A DNA stretch of 13,166 nucleotides from positions 1 to 13,166 of the forward strand of contig NZ_JANPLK010000095.1 of the NCBI RefSeq assembly GCF_031426495.1. Direction: 5' to 3'. A program made the position numbers and the translations under genes. The notes beneath the pieces were generated by a model. That model searched no databases and had not been told where the DNA came from. It saw nothing but the letters and a program-made list of their open reading frames with translations. This document shows, piece by piece, positions 5,994 through 10,661 of the stretch; the first letter of the stretch is position 1, and the number at the start of each line of letters is the position of its first letter. The stretch comes from Gemmatimonas sp. (lineage in GTDB: Bacteria; Gemmatimonadota; Gemmatimonadetes; Gemmatimonadales; Gemmatimonadaceae).

Positions 5994-6191
5994 ATGTCAA
6001 AGAACAATTTCAAGCCGCGCAAATTCGAGGACCACGAGATCGTTGACGAGGACGGAAAGGTGGTCGGACATATTCGCGTCAAACCCAGCGGCGTGCTCTG
6101 GGCTCCATCAAACTCACGAGACTGGTATGGGCTCAGTCTTGAAGCATTCGCCGCATATATGAAGGAGAACGGCAAGCGGCAGAAGAAGTAG
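5994..6191 (+). CDS. 65-residue hypothetical protein, helicase partner
   Basis: This is a complete small protein with a good ribosome site (AAGAGG, 4 nt before the ATG) and a promoter about 40 bp upstream. I do not recognise a named family. The sequence is KFEDHEIVDEDGKVVGHIRV, then KPSGVLWAPSNSRDWYGLSL, then EAFAAYMKENGKRQKK. That predicts a beta-hairpin (EIVDEDGKVVGHIRVKPSG), a tryptophan-rich turn and a C-terminal basic helix. It has no signal peptide or membrane span. It lies 69 nt before the helicase start on the same strand with no terminator between them, so the two are very likely co-transcribed. A role as accessory subunit, DNA- or nucleotide-binding adaptor, or regulator of the nuclease is possible but not shown by the sequence. 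Confidence 0.7.
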   Translation: MSKNNFKPRKFEDHEIVDEDGKVVGHIRVKPSGVLWAPSNSRDWYGLSLEAFAAYMKENGKRQKK

Positions 6192-6260
6192 CTGCCCGTT
6201 TGTGGCAAGGTGCAAGTGCGGGTTTCGCGCGATGTTGGATCAAACCGACTGGAGTATTCA

Positions 6261-9098
6261 ATGGGTGCGTTGAGTGAGTGGGAGCGAGAGTACAACCTGG
6301 ACGAGGCGCGCAAGCAGCCGTCCGGTCGTGAGGAGGCCGCGCACCAAACGGAAGCGCTCTCAGAGCTCAGCAAGTGGTATTCAACGCGGTCGACCGTTGA
6401 CTCTGGCGGATTGTTGGTCTTGCCCACGGGGGCGGGAAAGACCTTCACGGCAGTACGGTTCCTCTGCCGCAACCCGCTCAGCGAAGGCTATAAGGTGCTC
6501 TGGCTCGCGCACACGCACCATTTGTTAGAGCAGGCGCTCGATAGCTTTGGGAAGCGAAGCGACGGTGCGCGACTTGAGGTTGGGCACATCCGTGAGCCAC
6601 GCGAGCGGCTGCGCGCTCGCGTGGTGTCCGGTACGCACGGCCATAGCCGAATCTCGGCGGTCTCTCATAACGATGACGTCGTAATCGCTACGCTGCAGAC
6701 GGCGGCGCGAGCCTATCGTGAGGGTCATGCGCAGCTACAAGCATTCTTCGAGTCGGCGAAGGGGAAGCTTATCGTTGTGTTTGACGAGGCGCATCACGCA
6801 CCAGCCCCCTCCTACACGGAATTCCTGCTGTCGCTCCGTCGACAGATTCCGGGAATGAAGCTGATGGGCCTTACGGCAACGCCCATGTACAACGACCCGA
6901 AACGTGAAGGTTGGCTCGAGAAGCTCTTTCCCCAGAAGATTCTCTATCAGGTGAGTGCTTCTCGGCTAATCGCCCAGGGCATTCTCGCGAAGCCGATTCC
7001 CATTCCGTGCCGCACAAAGTTCGAGCCGCGCTTTGACGCGGCGAAGTTTCAGCGATGGCGAGCCATGTACCAAGACGTTCCAGACGACATCATTACAAAA
7101 CTCGCTGAGAACCAAGAGCGGAATGATACGATCTGGCGCACCTACGTGGAGCGGCGCGCCGACTTCGGCAAGACAATCATCTTTGCTGACCGATGGCACC
7201 AGTGTGAATATCTTTGCGAGAAGTTGCGAGATAGCGGCGTACGGGCGAACGCTGTGTATTCACATGTAGACCGCGGTCCTGGTACCGTTGAGGAGCGAAA
7301 CCGCAGATCCCGAGATGCCAATGCGCTCGTTCTGAAGGCATTTCACGACGGCGAGCTTGATGTACTGATCAACGTCCGCATGCTCACCGAGGGCACGGAC
7401 GTTCCCAACGTGCAGACCGTCTTCCTCACGAGGCAGACGACAAGTCCGATATTGCTGCGGCAGATGGTTGGGCGCGCGCTTCGGGGGCCGAAATTCGGTG
7501 GCACGACGATGGCGAACATCGTGCTATTCATGGACCAATGGCGTGAAGCCATCCAGTGGGCTGAGTTCGACGACCTGTGGACCGGTGAGGAAAGCCAAGA
7601 GGCACGGCCGGCGCGCCGTGAGCTACCCCTGCAACTGGTCTCGATTGAGCTCGTTCGGGGACTCGCGCGGCAGATGGAGACCGGACAACTCGCGCCAGCC
7701 TCCTTCATGGAACTACTGCCGCTTGGTTGGTACATCTCTGAGTTTGATGTCGAGGTCGCTGAAACTGACGATACAGAGCACGTGCGCCCGATGGTCTTGG
7801 TGCACGAAGATGAGAAGGCAAGCTATGACGCCTTCCTAAAGCATCTGTGTGCATCAGACATTCGTCCCTTTGCCGACCCTGGCCTGCGTTACGAGACCGT
7901 CTCGGCACAGATCGATGAATGGACTTCACTGTTCTTCTCGAACAAGGAGCAGAACGCCAGCGGCATTGGTATGAGTCTATTCCATCTCGCTCGGCACGTC
8001 GGGCAGCGAGCCGGTGAGGCGCCGCCCTTTTTCCCGTTCGAACATCGGGAAGCGCACGATCTAACGTTGGCCGCTCGACAAGCGATTTCTGAGGACTGGG
8101 GTCCTAGCCAAACGTGGAAGTATCTCAGCGCCGTGTACGAGGATGAGCATCGATTCTGGCGCGCCCTGTTTCCAACATTCGATTTGCTTCGTCACCAGTT
8201 TCGTCACCTAGTTGAGGGACAACTGCAGCGAACTACCGGCGTGGGGATCATTGGCCCTACATCACCAGTGATCGCTCCGCCCACTGTACTGCCGGACTCA
8301 GAGCCGAGTGAGTCCGCGAAAAGGGAAGTGTTTCGGAGAGACGGCAATCGATGCCTCTGTTGCGGCTCGTCAGCCCCGCGAACACTGCAGGTTGACCACA
8401 TTGTAGCGCGATATCATGGAGGCACGAATGAGCCCAATAACCTTCAAACGCTCTGCTCTACCTGTAACCAGGATAAGAGCATCCGGGAGATGCATTTTCG
8501 AAGAACGTCAACGCTACTTGGTGCCGTACCGCCGCTTGAGTTCCCCAGCGGATTTGCGTCGTCAAATCCGGATCAGCTGGAACGCGATATCCGTCGAACG
8601 ATCAACATGCTCTTCCAGTGCGCTGCCGTCGACCACATCGAAACGGGAGCTCGTGGGCCAGGGCGTCGGGAGTGGCGCATCCATCTTCGGGCGGGGAATC
8701 CGCGTGAGTGGCTTGAAGCATATGCGGGAGGAATATTTGAGCGCATTCGCTCAGCACAGAGTGACGCAGAATCCACTTACATCAGACGCCTTGTGATCAG
8801 AGGCTCCATCGATGACGAGATTGGTCGATCCGAGTTTCGGTACGAGCCCAATGCACTCCCTGGCATACGCCCGCTAAAGCCGAAAGACTTGAAGCCACGG
8901 AGTGCAGTTGCAGTGTATGCACCGACCCTGGACGGTTTCCCCAATGAGCCTGTGAAGGGCAAGATCATTCGTTTGAACTCAAAAGAGAAGACTGCCGACG
9001 TGAGAGTACAGCGTGGTCGGAAAGCCGAAGACATCAAAGGTGTCCCGTTAAGTTCAATCTTCCACTGGGACGCGCTATCGACAGTCGATAACGATTAG
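6261..9098 (+). CDS. SF2 DEAH helicase fused to an HNH endonuclease
   Basis: This is a 945-residue protein from the ATG at 6261, chosen because GGAG lies 6 nt upstream; the frame is open 51 nt further but without a ribosome site. Helicase motifs are complete: LPTGAGKT (54-61, ATP binding), WLAHTHHLLEQA, DEAHH (175-179), GLTATP (203-208), LINVRMLTEGTDVPNVQT in the second RecA domain and QMVGRALRG (401-409, arginine finger). Residues about 430-680 are unassigned and mostly helical. An HNH domain follows (about 687-750): KREVFRRDGNRCLCCGSS, LQVDHIVARYHGGTNEPNNL and LCSTCN, giving the His713-Asn-type active site and two CxxC zinc pairs. Residues about 765-860 are unassigned. The end (about 885-935, VYAPTLDGFPNEPVKGKIIR) predicts a small SH3/Tudor-like barrel. 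ATP-driven tracking plus DNA cutting suggests defence against foreign DNA, which is inference. The protein is likely cytosolic. Confidence 0.9.
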   Translation: MGALSEWEREYNLDEARKQPSGREEAAHQTEALSELSKWYSTRSTVDSGGLLVLPTGAGKTFTAVRFLCRNPLSEGYKVLWLAHTHHLLEQALDSFGKRSDGARLEVGHIREPRERLRARVVSGTHGHSRISAVSHNDDVVIATLQTAARAYREGHAQLQAFFESAKGKLIVVFDEAHHAPAPSYTEFLLSLRRQIPGMKLMGLTATPMYNDPKREGWLEKLFPQKILYQVSASRLIAQGILAKPIPIPCRTKFEPRFDAAKFQRWRAMYQDVPDDIITKLAENQERNDTIWRTYVERRADFGKTIIFADRWHQCEYLCEKLRDSGVRANAVYSHVDRGPGTVEERNRRSRDANALVLKAFHDGELDVLINVRMLTEGTDVPNVQTVFLTRQTTSPILLRQMVGRALRGPKFGGTTMANIVLFMDQWREAIQWAEFDDLWTGEESQEARPARRELPLQLVSIELVRGLARQMETGQLAPASFMELLPLGWYISEFDVEVAETDDTEHVRPMVLVHEDEKASYDAFLKHLCASDIRPFADPGLRYETVSAQIDEWTSLFFSNKEQNASGIGMSLFHLARHVGQRAGEAPPFFPFEHREAHDLTLAARQAISEDWGPSQTWKYLSAVYEDEHRFWRALFPTFDLLRHQFRHLVEGQLQRTTGVGIIGPTSPVIAPPTVLPDSEPSESAKREVFRRDGNRCLCCGSSAPRTLQVDHIVARYHGGTNEPNNLQTLCSTCNQDKSIREMHFRRTSTLLGAVPPLEFPSGFASSNPDQLERDIRRTINMLFQCAAVDHIETGARGPGRREWRIHLRAGNPREWLEAYAGGIFERIRSAQSDAESTYIRRLVIRGSIDDEIGRSEFRYEPNALPGIRPLKPKDLKPRSAVAVYAPTLDGFPNEPVKGKIIRLNSKEKTADVRVQRGRKAEDIKGVPLSSIFHWDALSTVDND

Positions 9099-9113
9099 CT
9101 GCTATGTCGATAG
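9075..9113. terminator. Hairpin at the end of the helicase-HNH gene
   Basis: CTATCGACA (9075-9083) and TGTCGATAG (9105-9113) are a perfect 9-bp inverted repeat whose 21-nt loop contains the stop codon. No T-tract follows directly. It may be a 3'-end or processing hairpin, but the large loop makes efficient termination doubtful. Confidence 0.3.
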
Positions 9114-9317
9114 TTCCAATGTCGAGTGACACTTATTCTAGGATGCTGTTTCTTTGAAGCGTTGCACCTACCATTCAGAGATTTCTAAGAGTCGAGACCT
9201 CGTGAACACCTTCGCTGCTCCAAAGATCAAGTCGCGGACAAAAGGCGACCTGTGGTTGCAACACGACATGTATCTTGCCCCCTGCGTTCGCTCCGGCCGC
9301 ATCCAGCTTTTGCGTCG
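9114..9317. other. Gap between helicase-HNH gene and the IS junction
   Basis: No open frame with a credible start or family signal is visible on either strand in these roughly 200 bases. The stretch is of mixed composition, unlike the GC-rich flanks. No repeat pair, CRISPR-like spacing or tRNA fold stood out. Confidence 0.4.
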
Positions 9318-9355
9318 ATGACCACACTCATCGTAGGCTTCGACTCCGCGTGGAC
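9318..9355 (+). pseudogene. Truncated gene start, DUF429-like, cut by the IS
   Basis: An ATG at 9318 opens a frame reading MTTLIVGFDSAWT before the left IS end interrupts codon 13. A first beta-strand followed by GFDSAW is how DUF429/RNase H-fold proteins typically begin, with the Asp as a metal ligand. Only 13 codons survive, so the family call rests on a very short motif. No Shine-Dalgarno sequence is evident. The remainder of such a gene is not found on the other side of the IS, so the gene is broken. Confidence 0.4.
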
Positions 9356-9381
9356 TGCAGTTGCCCCGATTTCGTGGACGC
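9356..9381 (+). repeat. IS left terminal inverted repeat (IRL)
   Basis: The repeat begins TGCAGTTGCCCCGA and ends GTGGACGC. It matches the right end in reverse complement at 19 of 26 positions; the differences are at positions 3, 5, 8 and 15-18. Confidence 0.75.
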
Positions 9382-9415
9382 CTAACTCGCCCTAATTTGG
9401 GGGCGGAGGTGGCAC

Positions 9416-9736
9416 ATGGGATCGAGCAAGAAGGGGATACGTCGTGAGCGTCGTGGCTTCACGGCCGAGTTCAAGGCCGAAGCGGTGCGATTGCTCGCGG
9501 AGCGACGGGCGGCGGGTGCGACCGCGACGCAAGTCGGTCGCGAGTTGGATGTGCGCCCGGATCAGCTCCGCGCGTGGAGCCGCCTCCATCACGAGGCGAG
9601 CGGCGCGGGAGCGCCGGTGGCGGGTGAAACGCTGGAGCAAGAGAATCGGCGGCTCCGGCGCGAACTCGCGACGCTGCAACAGGAGCAAGCGTTCGTAAAA
9701 AAGGTGGCGGCGTACTTCGCGAAAGAGTCGCGTTGA
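9416..9736 (+). CDS. IS3 transposase OrfA (helix-turn-helix)
   Basis: This is a 106-residue protein. RRGFTAEFKAEAVRLLAERR opens the transposase_8-type helix-turn-helix, and QVGRELDVRPDQLRAWSR (about 41-58) is the recognition region. LEQENRRLRRELATLQQEQA (about 73-92) is the leucine-zipper-like coiled coil used for multimerisation. OrfA recognises the IS ends and, alone, represses or modulates transposition. GGCGGAGGTGG sits just upstream of the ATG at 9416 as ribosome site. The gene ends TGA at 9736, overlapping the TTG that opens orfB. The slippery heptamer at 9697-9703 lies before the stop, so part of the translation should continue as the OrfAB fusion. Confidence 0.9.
   Translation: MGSSKKGIRRERRGFTAEFKAEAVRLLAERRAAGATATQVGRELDVRPDQLRAWSRLHHEASGAGAPVAGETLEQENRRLRRELATLQQEQAFVKKVAAYFAKESR
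9697..9703 (+). promoter_or_regulatory. Programmed -1 ribosomal frameshift site (A-AAA-AAG)
   Basis: In the orfA frame the codons are GTA-AAA-AAG, which creates the A-AAA-AAG heptamer used by many IS3 elements. A -1 shift enters exactly the orfB frame, which is open from here through 9733 and beyond. A small CGCG/CGCG pair (9718-9721, 9729-9732) could be part of a downstream stimulatory structure, but it is weak. Confidence 0.75.
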
Positions 9737-10608
9737 GGTGCGCCGTGATTGCTCGTCACGACGACGAGTTCCCCGTGCGACTCATGTGCCGCGTGTTGCA
9801 GGTCTCCGTGTCCGGCTACTACGCCTATCGCCGGCGACCGGAAAGCTGGCGGATGGTGACCGACGATGTGTTGATGGCGCAGGTGCGGATCGCGTTCGCG
9901 GAAAGCGGGGAGACGTACGGCGCGCCGCGTGTGTATCAGGAGCTGCGCGCGGCGGGGCTGCCCACGAGCACCAAGCGCGTCGCGCGGCTGATGCGGGAGG
10001 CGGGGTTGGCGGCGCGACCGAAAGCGCGCCGTCGGGTGGTGACGACGGATTCGACGCACGCGGATCCGATTGCGCCGAATCGGCTCGCCCGGCAGTTCGA
10101 TATCAACGGCGTTGCGCTCAATCAGGTGTGGGTGGGCGACATCACGTATATCCCGACGCGCGAAGGCTTCCTGTACTTGTCGACGGTCTTGGATCTCGGC
10201 TCGCGGCGCTGCGTGGGCTGGGCGATGCGCGACACGATGGAGGTGGACCTGGTGCTCAGCGCGCTGCGCATTGCGCGCGAGGCGCGGCAGCCGGCGCCGG
10301 GCGTGATCTTTCACAGTGATCGCGGCAGTCAGTACGCGTCGGCCGCGCATCGCACGGCACTGGCGGCGCACGGCATGCTGGCGAGTATGAGCGGCAAGGG
10401 CGACTGTTATGACGACGCCGTCGCCGAGAGCTTCTTCGCGACGCTGGAGTTCGAGCTGGTGATGACGCACGATTGGCACACCCGGGAGGAAGCGCGACGC
10501 GCCATCTTCCGGTATATCGAGACGTGGTACAACCGGAAGCGACGGCACTCGACCTTGGGGTACGTCAGCCCGACCGACTACGAAGCACAGTTACTGAAGG
10601 CCGCGTAG
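9733..10608 (+). CDS. IS3 transposase OrfB (DDE catalytic subunit)
   Basis: This is a 291-residue integrase-core protein. The N-terminal part (LCRVLQVSVSGYYAYRRRP, then GETYGAPRVYQELRAAGLPT) is the HTH_21-type region of IS3 OrfB. The rve catalytic core carries Asp136 in VWVGDITYI, Asp196 in FHSDRGSQY and Glu232 in DAVAESFFATL, with 35 residues between the last two (DD35E). RRRHSTLGYVSP near the end is the usual closing motif. It cuts and joins the IS ends. The only nearby start is a TTG overlapping the orfA stop with no ribosome site of its own, so the functional enzyme is probably the OrfAB fusion made by -1 frameshifting at 9697. No stop or frameshift damages the gene. Confidence 0.92.
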   Translation: MRCAVIARHDDEFPVRLMCRVLQVSVSGYYAYRRRPESWRMVTDDVLMAQVRIAFAESGETYGAPRVYQELRAAGLPTSTKRVARLMREAGLAARPKARRRVVTTDSTHADPIAPNRLARQFDINGVALNQVWVGDITYIPTREGFLYLSTVLDLGSRRCVGWAMRDTMEVDLVLSALRIAREARQPAPGVIFHSDRGSQYASAAHRTALAAHGMLASMSGKGDCYDDAVAESFFATLEFELVMTHDWHTREEARRAIFRYIETWYNRKRRHSTLGYVSPTDYEAQLLKAA

Positions 10609-10622
10609 TTCCTTTCAAATAC

Positions 10623-10648
10623 GCGTCCACTTTTTCGGGGTAAGTCCA
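10623..10648 (-). repeat. IS right terminal inverted repeat (IRR)
   Basis: Read on the minus strand it begins TGGACTTACCCCGA and ends GTGGACGC, the counterpart of the left end. It contains a TAA (10641-10643) in the frame of the downstream membrane-protein gene, so that gene cannot be translated from inside the IS. Confidence 0.75.
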
Positions 10649-10661
10649 CTTGAACGAGAAT

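Larger units (their letters stand above)
9356..10648 (+). mobile_element. IS3-family insertion sequence, 1293 bp
   Basis: The element carries orfA and orfB in overlapping frames with a slippery heptamer. Its terminal inverted repeats match at 19 of 26 positions, both beginning with TG and sharing CCCCGA and GTGGACGC. Length, gene order, frameshift signal and DDE transposase are all typical of IS3. No direct target duplication is visible: the flanks are GAC on the left and CTT on the right. Both open frames are intact, so the element may still be active, or may move only with help from another copy. Confidence 0.88.

Noticed and set aside
6210..6260. Earlier start for the helicase-HNH protein
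   Set aside because: There is no ribosome site there. The ATG at 6261 has GGAG at the right distance.
9589..10548. 319-codon minus-strand frame opposite orfB
   Set aside because: It is an arginine/histidine-rich shadow of the transposase, a common effect of high-GC codon bias.
10600..10660. Outward-facing promoter in the IS right end
   Set aside because: No convincing -35/-10 pair reading into the membrane-protein gene was found.
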